Below, in pieces: positions 31,276 through 42,934 of a stretch of DNA of 64,000 nucleotides. Origin of the DNA: Sycon ciliatum (lineage: Eukaryota; Porifera; Calcarea; Leucosolenida; Sycettidae); the NCBI RefSeq assembly GCF_964019385.1, contig NC_088655.1, positions 28,029,464 to 28,093,463 on the forward strand. The letters are read 5' to 3'. The position numbers were made by a program, and so were the translations under genes. The notes under the pieces were generated by a model, which saw only the letters and a list, made by a program, of their open reading frames with translations, was not told where the DNA came from and made no database searches. How positions within the stretch are numbered: position 1 is the stretch's first letter; every line of letters starts with the position of its first letter.

Positions 31276-34200
31276 GCTGTCGAGCAGAACGCGGACGAGA
31301 TCACCGTGGCTCATGCAGCTGCACTCACAACAGCACTGTTGAATGACTGCCGGAACCCGCCGTGTGTCCCTGCTGCATGCGCACCTGAAACCTGTGAAAT
31401 AGGCAGTGACAGTGACATTGACTCTTCGCTCCAAGAGGATGCTCGATTACTAGCGGAAATTGCCCAAAGCTTACCCACAGAGGATGCACACGAACCGGCA
31501 TCTCAAGACTCTGAGATTCCTCCCTTCACACAGTACGACCTACCTGATTACACTACCTCGAGGAAAGTTGGTTTCAGACTTGGAGATCTGGAGGAGGCTG
31601 CTTCAGAGGCAGCCATCACAGAAGCTTACGATGAGGCAGTTCACTTCCGTCCTAACGCCTTCAGCCCACCACGAGGGTCTGTCGGAAAGGCATTTGTGTC
31701 ACAACTGAGCCGCTATTTATCATGTTTTGGCAACGCTGGGACGTATGATGGACTGGCTATGAAAATAGCCATGGTGTTTCAGCAGCTTCTCTTGCAGAAG
31801 CCCCATACTCCAACACCGATCTCGCTATCCTCTATTCTGCAACGCCGCCTCAACTCCTGGAACAATGGAGACTTAGCCAGCTTACTCCACGAGTGCCACA
31901 AAATCCAGCAGCAGTTGGAAGACTATCACACCCGACCACATCCAGGCAGCCAGAATGAGAGCCAGGCCAAGAAATTTGCATCTTTGGTCAACAATGGAAA
32001 ACTGTCAGCCGCAGTACGTGAGTTGGACGGTTCGGCAGCCACGGGGCTCCTCCACCTGGATGAGAAGATTGATGGATCAACTGTTAGGGATGTACTCAGA
32101 GCCAAACACCCGGAAAGCAGCCCGCCCAGCCTGCAAGCATTGATACAAGGAGACATCCCGGAACCACCCCATCCAGTACGATTCGAGGCCCTGACACGTG
32201 AAGTAATGAGGAAGGCTGTTTTAAACACTCATGGTGCTGCGGGCCCATCAGGCATAGACGCGGACACATGGAGATGGATGGCAACCAGCTTTGCAGATGC
32301 TTCGGACTCTCTCTGTGATGCACTAGTCCTATGTGCTCGCCGTTTGGCTACCCAGTTCGTCGATCCGCTGGCCTTGGAGGCCTATCTCGCCTCCCGGTTG
32401 GTCCCTCTGGACAAGAACCCAGGGGTGAGACAGATCGGGATCGGGGAGGTAGTGCGCCGCATTATCGGCCGAAGCATCCTGATCGTCATCAGCGACGACA
32501 TCCAGAAAGCAGCGGGAAGTTTGCAACTCTGTGGTGGCCAGGATTTCGGAATAGAGGCAGCCATTCATGCCATGCACCAAGTCTACGCCCAAGAGGAAAC
32601 GGAGGGCGTCATTATGGCGGACGCAGCCAATGCGTTCAATAACCTGAACCGCAATGTGGCCATCCGAAACATTCGCCACCAATGCCCCCCTCTTGCAGCA
32701 GTTGTGATCAATTCGTACCGGCGGCCGAGCAACTTGTATGTGGCAGGGGAGTGTATTCTGTCCCAAGAAGGCACAACCCAGGGGGACCCCCTGGCGATGC
32801 CTTTCTATGCCCTCGGCATCCTCCCACTTGTGAGAGCGGTAGCAACCCCGGACACCTGCCAGCTATGGTACGCGGACGATTCATCTGCAGTGGTCGTCTG
32901 GTAGCAATTCGATCGTGGTGGGACAAGCTGCAGGCTGAAGGTCCGTCCTACGGATATCACCTCAATGCCCGGAAGTCTGTGCTTGTGGTCAAGCCACATG
33001 CCTACGACGACGCTGTGCGCCTCTTCGCTGATACTGGCATCCAAGTAACATCTGACGGCAACCGCTACCTGGGTTCCGCTATTGGCACGCCCGACTACAT
33101 CCACGGGTACATCCAGGAGAAGGCCAATGAATGGTGCAAGCAGATTGAGACACTCTCATCCTTCGCTTGTACCCAGCCCCAGGCAGCGTACACTACTTTT
33201 TGTTCGTGCTCTCTCATGCCGCTGGAAATTCTTGTGTCGTGTTCTGCCGGATGCGTCCAGTGGTCTTGATCAGTTGGAACACGCCATTGTTACCAAGCTG
33301 CTGCCAGCCCTGACTGGAGAAGAAGTCAGTCTGGAGCTGCGACGCCTGTTTGCCTTCCCTTGCCGGGATGGTGGCCTGGGCATCGTCAATCCAACATCTC
33401 TAACAACCCAATACGCCTCATCCCGCGCGATCACAGGCCGCGCTCACCACCAACATCCTCGACCAAGACTTCAGTGTGACGGAAGCTCTTGCCAGCGTTG
33501 CCTCAGCCAAAGCGTCACAGCGTGCAGATCACCGCCAGAAAGCGAAGACCGACATCCGTGGCTTCGCTGCCGACGCATCGCCCACTTTGCAGCACACAAT
33601 TCAGTTGGCAAGTGAGCCTGGCGCCTCCAGCTGGCTCACTTGTCGTCATGGATTTGTGCTATCCAAAAGCGAGTTCCGCGATGGTTTGGCAGTGCGCTAT
33701 GGCTGGCGGCCTTCTCGCTTACCGTCAACCTGTGTCTGTGGAGCCAGCTTCACAGTAGCCCATGCCCTGACATGCAGCACCGGAGGTTTCCCGTCACTTC
33801 GACACAATGAGGTGCGGGACATCACTGCCTCGCTATTGAAACGTGTCGCCAATAGTATCGCTATCGAGCCACACTTACAACCGCTCTCTGGTGAGCAGCT
33901 CCGCTACAAGACTGCCTCCACAGAAGACCAGGCTCGACTTGATGTTGCGGCGAGTGGTGTTTGGGGAGGTCGGTTTGAGAGAGTCTTTCTCGATATTCGG
34001 GTTTTCAACCCCTTTGCTCCCTCAAATCGATCCTCTTCCATCACCGCTTGCTACCAGCGTCATGAACGTGAAAAACGGAGGCGATACGAACAGCGCGTCA
34101 AGGAGGTCGAGCGTGGAACCTTCATCCCTGTGGTTTTCGCTGCAACTGGTGGTACTGGTCGAGCTGCTGCCGCTCTCCTCAAGAGAATAGCTGCAATGGT

Positions 34201-34410
34201 CTCCGACAAATCTGGTGAGCCATACTCTGCAGTGATGGCATGGATCCGCTGCAGGTTCAGCTTTGCCCTTCTCCGTGCCGGCGTGGCTTGCCTGCGTGGT
34301 GCACGACGGCTGTACCCGAGGTGGCTGAGTCATCCGCTCGACTCGCTGTCTCGGAAGCTGCCATACAGCACTAGACACTTGTTTATGCCTCGTCATCATT
34401 GCTTTTTCTC
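31276..34410 (+). pseudogene. Non-LTR retrotransposon with RT and C-terminal restriction-like endonuclease, three frameshifts
   Basis: From about 31276 the frame reads PTAVEQNADEITVAHAAAL and continues to GAAGPSGIDADTWRWM, NPGVRQIGIGEVVRRIIGRS, EGVIMADAANAFNNLNR, QEGTTQGDPLAMPFYALGI and LWYADDSSA, the RT blocks of a lineage with GTTQGDP and YADD. Frameshifts near 32890, 33200 and 33435 move it to IRSWWDKLQAEGPSYGYHLN, then LVRALSCRWKFLCRVLP, then VTEALASVASAKASQ. The last segment has a CVC....H...C finger (CVCGASFTVAHALTC) and an ARLDVAASG.........FLDIRVFNP block, the PD-(D/E)xK-like endonuclease. Such enzymes nick a target and prime reverse transcription. This copy is recently dead. Confidence 0.82.
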
Positions 34411-34464
34411 GTATGGTCCATGTATGTAACTACTGGTACTTGTTTTATTGTATCATTGTGTTAC

Positions 34465-35210
34465 TTAAAGGGGAAGTATACCCTAAAATCAAATTTTCAC
34501 CGTTGTAGTCTTCTGGGTGCTGAGTCGAATGGTCTTGGTCCGAGGAAGCTGCGACGCTTCCTTCCTACTTGAATCCCAATCGAACTCGCGTCACTTCCAC
34601 CGAAACTTGGTGACTGCGCCCTACTAGATGGGGATTTGTATGCAAAATGTCACTAAAAGCGCCATTTCGTTCTTATAAAAGCACGGATGACCGCGATTGG
34701 CCCATATGTTGTAGTCTTTTGACGCTGGGTCGACTGGTTTTGGTCCGAAAAGGCTGCGATGCAGCGTTCTTCCTCCTTTATTCCAATCGAACATGGTTGA
34801 AGAAGCGGGCTGCAGGCACGGTGACCAGGTGACTGGTGTACGCAGGAGCACGTGACCGCTTGTTCAACCATGTTCGATTGGGAATAAAGGAGGAACGCTG
34901 CATCGCAGCCTTTTCGGACCTTTTCGGACCAAAACCAGTCGACTCAGCGTCCAAAAAAGACTACAACATATGGGCCAATCGCGGTCATCCGTGCTTTTAT
35001 AAGAACGAAATGGCGCTTTTAGTGACATTTTGCATACAAATCCCCATCTAGTAGGGCGCAGTCACCAAGTTTCGGTGAAAGTGCGCGAGTTCGATTGGGA
35101 TTCAAGTAGGAAGGGAGCGTCTCAGCTTCCTCGGACCAAGACCATTCGACTCAGCACCCCGAAGACTACAACTGGTGAAAATTTGATTTTAGGGTATACT
35201 TCCCCTTTAA
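34465..35210. mobile_element. TTAA element A, long inverted repeats
   Basis: TTAAAGGGGAAGTATACCC at the left and its exact inverse at the right. The inverse relation continues inward for most of the element (arms of about 340 bases), meeting around a short unique centre at about 34800-34865 (GTGACCAGGTGACTGG). TTAA termini are shared by piggyBac and Kolobok families. Its right TTAA (35207-35210) is also the left TTAA of element B. Confidence 0.88.
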
Positions 35211-36077
35211 AGGGGAAGTTAAGGCAAAAATTAAAATTTCACCAGTTGTAGTCTTCGGGGTGCTGAGTCGAATGGTCGTGGTCCGAGGAAGCTGAGACGC
35301 TCCCTTCCTACTTGAATCCAATCGAACTCGCGCACTTCCACCGAAACTGGGTGACTGCGCCCTACTGGATGGGGATTTGTATGCAAAATGTCACTAAAAA
35401 GCGCCATTTCGTTCTTATAAAAGCACGGATGACCGCGATTGGCCCATATGTTGTAGTCTTTTGGACGCTGAGTCGACTGGTTTTGGTCCGAAAAGGCTGC
35501 GATGCAGCGTTCCTCCTTTATTCCCAATCGAACATGGTTGAAGAAGCGGTCACGTGGTCCTGGGTGCCCAAATCACCTGGTCACCACGCCAGCAGGTGAC
35601 AACTTTCACATCAAGGTTCAACTCGAGTTCAACTCGAGTGACAGGACTGCACCCAAAAAAGGTCAAACAGGCTAGTAAGTTGTACCCTGCAGGCACGGTG
35701 ACCAGGTGACTGGTGTACGCAGGAGCACGTGACCGCTTCTTCAACCATGTTCGATTGGGAAATAAAGGAGGAACGCCGCATCGCAGCCTTTTCGGACCAA
35801 AACCAGTCGACTCAGCGTCCAAAAGACTACAACATATGGGCCAATCGCGGTCATCCGTGCTTTTATAAGAACGAAATGGCGCTTTTAGTGACATTTTGCA
35901 TACAAATCCCCATCTAGTAGGGGCGCAGTCACCCAGTTTCGGTGGAAGTGCGCGAGTTCGATTGGGATTCAAGTAGGAAGGGAGCGTCTCAGCTTCCTCG
36001 GACCACGACCATTCGACTCAGCACCCCGAAGACTACAACTGGTGAAATTTTAATTTTTGCCTTAACTTCCCCTTTAA
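35207..36077. mobile_element. TTAA element B, related to A
   Basis: Ends TTAAAGGGGAAGTTAAGGC and inverse. The arms are close to those of A (ATGGTCTTGGTCCGAGGAAG, GCGCCATTTCGTTCTTATAA), but the terminal 40 bases differ and the centre (35550-35740) carries an extra segment with CAACTCGAGTTCAACTCGAG. No protein coding is seen. The right TTAA (36074-36077) starts element C1. Confidence 0.88.
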
Positions 36078-37127
36078 GGGGGCACATCACCCAAAAATTT
36101 CATATGGCATTCAATTGACCGTAACTTTGGTGTTTCTCAGTGGATTTGAGTGAAATTTTGACCACACACTCCTGCCACTATGCTGGCCCTCAGGACATGA
36201 TTTACAAGTTCTTGCGTCTCACTGACAGGCTTTCCAGGCCGGAAAAACTCAAATTTCCGGCATAGTGCTACGGTGTGCGAGCCACCCAGGAGCCAAACAA
36301 ATGCATTTACATTTTTTTCACATTTTCGTGCCCATTCTGTCCGTGCGCGGGACCCAAACCTAAAACAAGTCCAGAAGCAGCCATGGGTGGTGGGGTAGGG
36401 CCCCTCAACGTGGCCCTGGAATCTGTCACAACGGAACGAGTGGGCGTTCTTTCACGGACTCCCACAGACCCAAGGCAATTTTTGAATTTTTTTAGGTTTG
36501 GCACGTGCTACGAGGTCGTACCTTTGATACAACATCCAGTGCTGGGACCTCCACAGCAAGCCATTTCCACAGCGCTGCAAACCAAATCCAGGATGCCCTC
36601 AGAAACCGGCAAAGACTGCCACTCACGTTTCACTACTGCCTAGTACTGAATCGTACCTGACTTCTTGACACGACTCAAACTTGCCAAAGTCACTAAATCA
36701 ACGTCAACTACAATAATCAAGCCACATATCTGCAACGTCACGAGGGTGCTGGCAAAAGTCCTGCTGCACGGCGGCGGGCTTCGCCCGCCGCCGTGCAGCC
36801 CAATACGTGGTTTTTTAACGTGATTTTTTGGACTTTTTTGGACTTGGGGCAAAATTCTGCACACTTTCGCGTGTTTCCATAATACGACAAGTTGCGCACG
36901 GTCTGCTCACATTCAAATACAGTGCTGCCAACAAATGACAGCATGCAACAAAAAAATCTTTCCTTGCAAGGGCACATTTTCGGCCATAACTCTTGAACGG
37001 CTGGTCAGATAGGGACACAGTTTTCAGAGAATTTGCAGCTATTCATGCTCTTTCAACTGACCTAGCACTCAATATGAATTTACAAATTCGATTTTTCAGC
37101 GAATTTTTGGGTGATGTGCCCCCTTAA
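36074..37127. mobile_element. TTAA element C, copy 1 (1050-bp period)
   Basis: Ends TTAAGGGGGCACATCACCCA and inverse, TIR about 26 bases. The interior has no long inverted arms, but carries a 16-bp GC stem with TTC loop (CTGCACGGCGGCGGGC / GCCCGCCGCCGTGCAG) at about 36762-36796. Open frames of about 120 codons give no family match and their codon pattern is not gene-like. A diverged inverted relative lies at 55690-56628. Confidence 0.92.
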
Positions 37128-38177
37128 GGGGGCACATCACCCAAAAATTTCATATGGCATTCAATTGACCGTAACTTTGGTGTTTCTCAGTGGATTTGAG
37201 TGAAATTTTGACCACACACTCCTGCCACTATGCTGGCCCTCAGGACATGATTTACAAGTTCTTGCGTCTCACTGACAGGCTTTCCAGGCCGGAAAAACTC
37301 AAATTTCCGGCATAGTGCTACGGTGTGCGAGCCACCCAGGAGCCAAACAAATGCATTTACATTTTTTTCACATTTTCGTGCCCATTCTGTCCGTGCGCGG
37401 GACCCAAACCTAAAACAAGTCCAGAAGCAGCCATGGGTGGTGGGGTAGGGCCCCTCAACGTGGCCCTGGAATCTGTCACAACGGAACGAGTGGGCGTTCT
37501 TTCACGGACTCCCACAGACCCAAGGCAATTTTTGAATTTTTTTAGGTTTGGCACGTGCTACGAGGTCGTACCTTTGATACAACATCCAGTGCTGGGACCT
37601 CCACAGCAAGCCATTTCCACAGCGCTGCAAACCAAATCCAGGATGCCCTCAGAAACCGGCAAAGACTGCCACTCACGTTTCACTACTGCCTAGTACTGAA
37701 TCGTACCTGACTTCTTGACACGACTCAAACTTGCCAAAGTCACTAAATCAACGTCAACTACAATAATCAAGCCACATATCTGCAACGTCACGAGGGTGCT
37801 GGCAAAAGTCCTGCTGCACGGCGGCGGGCTTCGCCCGCCGCCGTGCAGCCCAATACGTGGTTTTTTAACGTGATTTTTTGGACTTTTTTGGACTTGGGGC
37901 AAAATTCTGCACACTTTCGCGTGTTTCCATAATACGACAAGTTGCGCACGGTCTGCTCACATTCAAATACAGTGCTGCCAACAAATGACAGCATGCAACA
38001 AAAAAATCTTTCCTTGCAAGGGCACATTTTCGGCCATAACTCTTGAACGGCTGGTCAGATAGGGACACAGTTTTCAGAGAATTTGCAGCTATTCATGCTC
38101 TTTCAACTGACCTAGCACTCAATATGAATTTACAAATTCGATTTTTCAGCGAATTTTTGGGTGATGTGCCCCCTTAA
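37124..38177. mobile_element. TTAA element C, copy 2
   Basis: By eye identical to copy 1 over the whole 1050-bp period, sharing TTAA junctions on both sides. Hairpin at about 37812-37846. Confidence 0.92.
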
Positions 38178-39227
38178 GGGGGCACATCACCCAAAAATTT
38201 CATATGGCATTCAATTGACCGTAACTTTGGTGTTTCTCAGTGGATTTGAGTGAAATTTTGACCACACACTCCTGCCACTATGCTGGCCCTCAGGACATGA
38301 TTTACAAGTTCTTGCGTCTCACTGACAGGCTTTCCAGGCCGGAAAAACTCAAATTTCCGGCATAGTGCTACGGTGTGCGAGCCACCCAGGAGCCAAACAA
38401 ATGCATTTACATTTTTTTCACATTTTCGTGCCCATTCTGTCCGTGCGCGGGACCCAAACCTAAAACAAGTCCAGAAGCAGCCATGGGTGGTGGGGTAGGG
38501 CCCCTCAACGTGGCCCTGGAATCTGTCACAACGGAACGAGTGGGCGTTCTTTCACGGACTCCCACAGACCCAAGGCAATTTTTGAATTTTTTTAGGTTTG
38601 GCACGTGCTACGAGGTCGTACCTTTGATACAACATCCAGTGCTGGGACCTCCACAGCAAGCCATTTCCACAGCGCTGCAAACCAAATCCAGGATGCCCTC
38701 AGAAACCGGCAAAGACTGCCACTCACGTTTCACTACTGCCTAGTACTGAATCGTACCTGACTTCTTGACACGACTCAAACTTGCCAAAGTCACTAAATCA
38801 ACGTCAACTACAATAATCAAGCCACATATCTGCAACGTCACGAGGGTGCTGGCAAAAGTCCTGCTGCACGGCGGCGGGCTTCGCCCGCCGCCGTGCAGCC
38901 CAATACGTGGTTTTTTAACGTGATTTTTTGGACTTTTTTGGACTTGGGGCAAAATTCTGCACACTTTCGCGTGTTTCCATAATACGACAAGTTGCGCACG
39001 GTCTGCTCACATTCAAATACAGTGCTGCCAACAAATGACAGCATGCAACAAAAAAATCTTTCCTTGCAAGGGCACATTTTCGGCCATAACTCTTGAACGG
39101 CTGGTCAGATAGGGACACAGTTTTCAGAGAATTTGCAGCTATTCATGCTCTTTCAACTGACGTAGCACTCAATATGAATTTACAAATTCGATTTTTCAGC
39201 GAATTTTTGGGTGATGTGCCCCCTTAA
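38174..39227. mobile_element. TTAA element C, copy 3
   Basis: Identical to copies 1 and 2 except for one base seen (ACGTAGCACTC at 39160 instead of ACCTAGCACTC). It ends the chain at TTAA 39224-39227. Hairpin at about 38862-38896. Confidence 0.92.
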
Positions 39228-40470
39228 ACAGCTGTGTAAGCAGTAGATGCACAGCGTGACTGCCGGGCATCTCTGTCAGATGCCAACCCGGATAAGATGC
39301 ACAAAAAACGTGAGAGCACTGACAAGATAAGATGCACAAAAAACGTGTGAGCACTGACAAGTCTGGGTGGACTCTGGGCCGGCTATGAGTGTATTTCCGC
39401 CCTCTACTTTGGTTTCCATCAGTGTGCCCAAGCTCCTTGTGACTGCGGGCACAATAAACACACGCGCAACCTCAACAGGAAGAAAATGAGCTAACATGGA
39501 GGGAGGGAGTTAAAAAGACGTGATACGTGGCTGTGAAAACAGCCTAGAGGGAGCTAAACGTATGGTGCAAGGCTAGCTAGCGTTCAAGTACAGCCTCCAC
39601 GGCAACCAGTGCCGCCCTCTATTAGTACTAGCTGCACTAGCTTAGCCAGTACAGTGCATTTCTCTCTCTCTCTCTCTCTGGATCTCCTTGCAGTGGGCAA
39701 TTAATCTGCAGTACAATGGGTACTTGAGATTTCGGCACTTTCCTTCTTCAGTGTTGCCTAACTTGAGTGGGGATGTGATTGCCCCATACATGTAGCTACG
39801 GCGCTATGTATGGGCCACTAACTACAGCAGAATTTCACTGCATAATATTTTGCACAGTGCCATCATTGACCTCTATTCTCTTGTTGCACTCGGGCCATTG
39901 TGTTTCTCTCTTCTCATTCATGCGTGACTATGTCCCAACGACCTTCCTCCTCCTCCCTCTCCCTCTCCCCCTTCCCCATACATTTCATGCCACATTGGTG
40001 CATTTTGTTTTTTTTGTTTTTTTTACTAGCAAACACAGCCCACTAATAATCGGGGTAAGAGGACAAGTGAGTGACACTGGACAACAAGACAAAGAGGAGT
40101 AGGGGCATCTACATGTACATGTACATGTAGCTCACTATGAAGCCGAGACCTCAGGTGGGCCGAGTGCATTCTAGGTCTCATATTACCACCCTTTTGCTCC
40201 TCGATTCTAACCGGATTGGAGACCATGGGCACTTGTCGAAAGAAAGAAAAAAAAGAATGTCACAATCAGCATGGTGCGGGATTCACACCACGGGCAGTCA
40301 AACCGTTGAATACTTGGCGCAATGACTACCAGCATGACAGTACACCTAGTACATGTAGAAAGTTCATGGAGTTGGACCGAGCTCAGAAACTAGGGCCAAA
40401 GGCAAAATATTCCAAGAGAGAAAAAAGGGAGAGATACAGTAAAACCTGTCAAGGCGACCACCCGCCCTGC
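39228..40470. other. Non-coding stretch
   Basis: No gene is recognised. There is a short tandem duplication (AAGATGCACAAAAAACGTG twice, 39294-39345) and a CT run at 39661-39679. A CCTCCTCCCTCTCCCTCTCC run lies near 39946. Confidence 0.5.
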
Positions 40471-40608
40471 AGGACCCGGCTTAGGTCCCCTACAGGACCC
40501 GGCTTAGGTCCCCTACAGGACCCGGCTTAGGTACCCTACAGGACCCGGCTTAGGTCCCCTACAGGACCCGGCTTAGGTCCCCTACAGGACCCGGCTTAGG
40601 TACCCTAC
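40471..40608. repeat. 23-bp minisatellite, 6 copies
   Basis: AGGACCCGGCTTAGGTCCCC recurs at 40471, 40494, 40517, 40540, 40563 and 40586. Two units read GGTACCC in place of GGTCCCC. Confidence 0.92.
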
Positions 40609-40724
40609 AAGCAGGACCACGGGGTGTTATGTTACACAGTGAGTCCAGTCAAATCACCCTGAATAAGGTGGCCACCTGTGCAAGGGGAACCCATTTGTAG
40701 GTCCCTAGAGCGTCCGTCGCAGAC

Positions 40725-40929
40725 TAGGCATATGCGGATAATTCCGGCAGAAAAAATTGGCAGAATTCGGTACTTTTTCTGGTAAGGTTCATGCATGTTT
40801 GGTATGTGGATAAAGAAAATGGAGCAGAATTCGAGGAATTGCCCGCCATAAGGTTTGTATGGTTCTGCCGATTTCACTGCTTTTCAAGCAGAATCTGCCA
40901 CCTTTTCGAGCATTATCTGCCAATGCCTA
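40725..40929. mobile_element. hAT-like MITE, GGCGGATAATGC family, copy 3 (inverted)
   Basis: Reverse-complement relative of the elements at 11708 and 12269. It contains GGCAGAATTCGGTACTTTTT and AAGGTTTGTATGGTTCTGCC. Ends TAGGCATATGCGGATAAT and ATTATCTGCCAATGCCTA. Confidence 0.78.
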
Positions 40930-40999
40930 TCTACCAGTACCAGTTTCACAGTAGTGACAGTTTGGGGGGGGGGGGGGAGTCTTCAGTACACGTGGTCAG

Positions 41000-41793
41000 T
41001 AGCCCTTTCCCAAAGGTGCTCGCCCTTTTTTTCGCGCTTTTTGGCCCTTTTTGGAAAAGCCCGTTTCTTTCGCCCTTTATTGCGTTTTTTGTGAATATCG
41101 CCCTTTTTGTACTCTATGTTCGTTCGATCCAGTCTATTGTCTCCGAGTTTTGTGTGAAAGTTATTCAATTTGCTGACGATATTCTATTGTATGTTTGCAG
41201 TACGCAGAAGAATGCGCTTTGCGTTCAGTGTACGATACTGGTTTTTGTAGCCCATCAAGCCCTTTATTTGCGAGACTTGGTCTAGATCGTTAGGCAACCA
41301 TGTATTGCACGAAATTACTGTATCTGACGTGGCGCTGTTTGGAAGGCCGCTGTAGTGTCACATTAAGTCAAATGTTCGAGCGTTTAAATAATGGTCTTGC
41401 AACGCGCAGCCTTGTATCACGCACTCTTAAGTTGCCCATGCTCAGAACTGCCTTTGCCCGTCATGGCGCTTCCTTCCAATGTGCTAAGCTGTGGAATGAT
41501 TTGCACCCTCTAGCTCACTGTGTGGATAACTCCGCCAGTTTTAAGAAACTGTTACCCCAATGCCTTGCTTTTTCACGCTAGTACTAATGACTTTCAGCTA
41601 TGCAAAATGCGAACATGATCACCTATCCAATACCGGTAGTCTATTATATTAATTATTCATATATGTTTGCATCTTTCCCTCGAGTGGGTCTATTGTTATT
41701 AGGCAATTGTCTGTTATAGTCACCACTATAAATAAAAATCCAATCCAAAATCCAATCCAATCCAATTAAAAGAGCACCTTTGGGAAAGGGCTA
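41000..41793. mobile_element. hAT element D (TAGCCCTTTCCC ends) with 8-bp duplication and a LINE inside
   Basis: Ends TAGCCCTTTCCCAAAGGTGC and its inverse ending GGGAAAGGGCTA. GTGGTCAG flanks it at 40992-40999 and 41794-41801, the 8-base duplication of hAT insertions. The middle (about 41120-41765) is a LINE fragment, so the transposon served as target for a retrotransposon. Relatives lie at about 53968-54441 and 55465-55690, with an orphan end at 47019. Confidence 0.88.
41120..41765 (+). pseudogene. LINE fragment inside hAT element D
   Basis: QFADDILLYV marks the RT catalytic block, and after stops SRTLKLPMLRTAFARHGASF and AKLWNDLHPLAHCVDNSASF match the LINE C-terminus. It ends in a CCAATCCAATCCAATCCAAT tail. 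It is heavily truncated and broken. Confidence 0.7.
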
Positions 41794-41979
41794 GTGGTCA
41801 GTGCGATGCACTCAGCAATCAATCAACCAGTTAGTGATTCTCTCTCGGAATGACACAAAGAGGGAGAGTTTGTACTCTTGACGACATAATAATTATAATG
41901 TCTACTTGAAGTACAGTGGGTCCATGGTTATTAGGCATACGCCTGTTTTGATTTCCACCACATGTATACACTATACTAT

Positions 41980-42184
<205 letters not shown>

Positions 42185-42305
42185 AAGTACATTCATACAC
42201 TGCAGTGCACACACATACTGTTCTGGACCGTAGAGTGCAGGTTTGAACAGGAACAACATTTTTGTAATTATTACAATGTACGGGTACATGTACATATGTA
42301 CATGT

Positions 42306-42916
42306 TGTTAGTTTGACAGCATGAAACAAGGTAGAGGACACTGTGTTCCGAAACAGTGACCTTACTACACCTGTTGTTGTTGAGTTCGACAAGAGACTCA
42401 CAACGGAACAGGTAGGTTGGTGGAACGACATTTACTAGAGACTAAGACCAGACGAACGAAACGACTACATGGTGACTATTGAAGAGGGAGATTATTGAAG
42501 AGAGCTTGTTGAAGAGAGAGTATTGAAGAGAGGCAACGCAATATAAAGGGCCTGGGTAGCTATGGCAAACATGGACGCGCAAGTAGCTACCCAGGCCAAA
42601 TGAATAATGCATGAACTAATGAATTATATGAATTAACACATGTATACTGTATTTACTTGTGGGTCTAACACAACCTTCCGCGGTTGCCAGAGACAGAGAC
42701 CCGGTCCCTGCGGACCATTTGAACCATATGGGTGTCGCACCCGGTTCTGACCCTCATGATGCTAGGGTGGTAGGAGACTATTCCTGACGTCCGTCGTGTA
42801 TTCTTTGATCGCTCCTGGATGTCGTCCTGGTAGTCATGTAGCTACTTAAACCTCAACTTCTTTTCGTCCAACTATTACTTCTGCCCATGACCTTGTTTCA
42901 TGCTGTCAATCTAACA
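42306..42916. mobile_element. 611-bp element with 26-bp TIRs (TGTTAG...CTAACA)
   Basis: TGTTAGTTTGACAGCATGAA at the left matches inverted TTCATGCTGTCAATCTAACA at the right with one mismatch. Inside are a TATA-like CAATATAAAGGG near 42539 and a strong hairpin GGCCTGGGTAGCTA / TAGCTACCCAGGCC at 42549-42597. Purine-rich GAAGAGAG repeats precede it. TG...CA ends and a TATA box could also suit a solo LTR, but such long inverted ends favour a DNA element. Confidence 0.6.
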
Positions 42917-42934
42917 ATATGCGTGAACTATAAC

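Noticed and set aside
36275..36643. 122-codon frame repeated in each C element as a transposon protein
   Set aside because: No resemblance to a transposase, no conserved motif, and the diverged copy at 55690 does not keep the frame open.
42306..42916. Solo LTR of a retrovirus-like element
   Set aside because: TG...CA ends and a TATA-like box are present, but 26-base inverted ends and the lack of a 4-6-bp target duplication argue against it. No gag/pol/env sequence is seen in the window.
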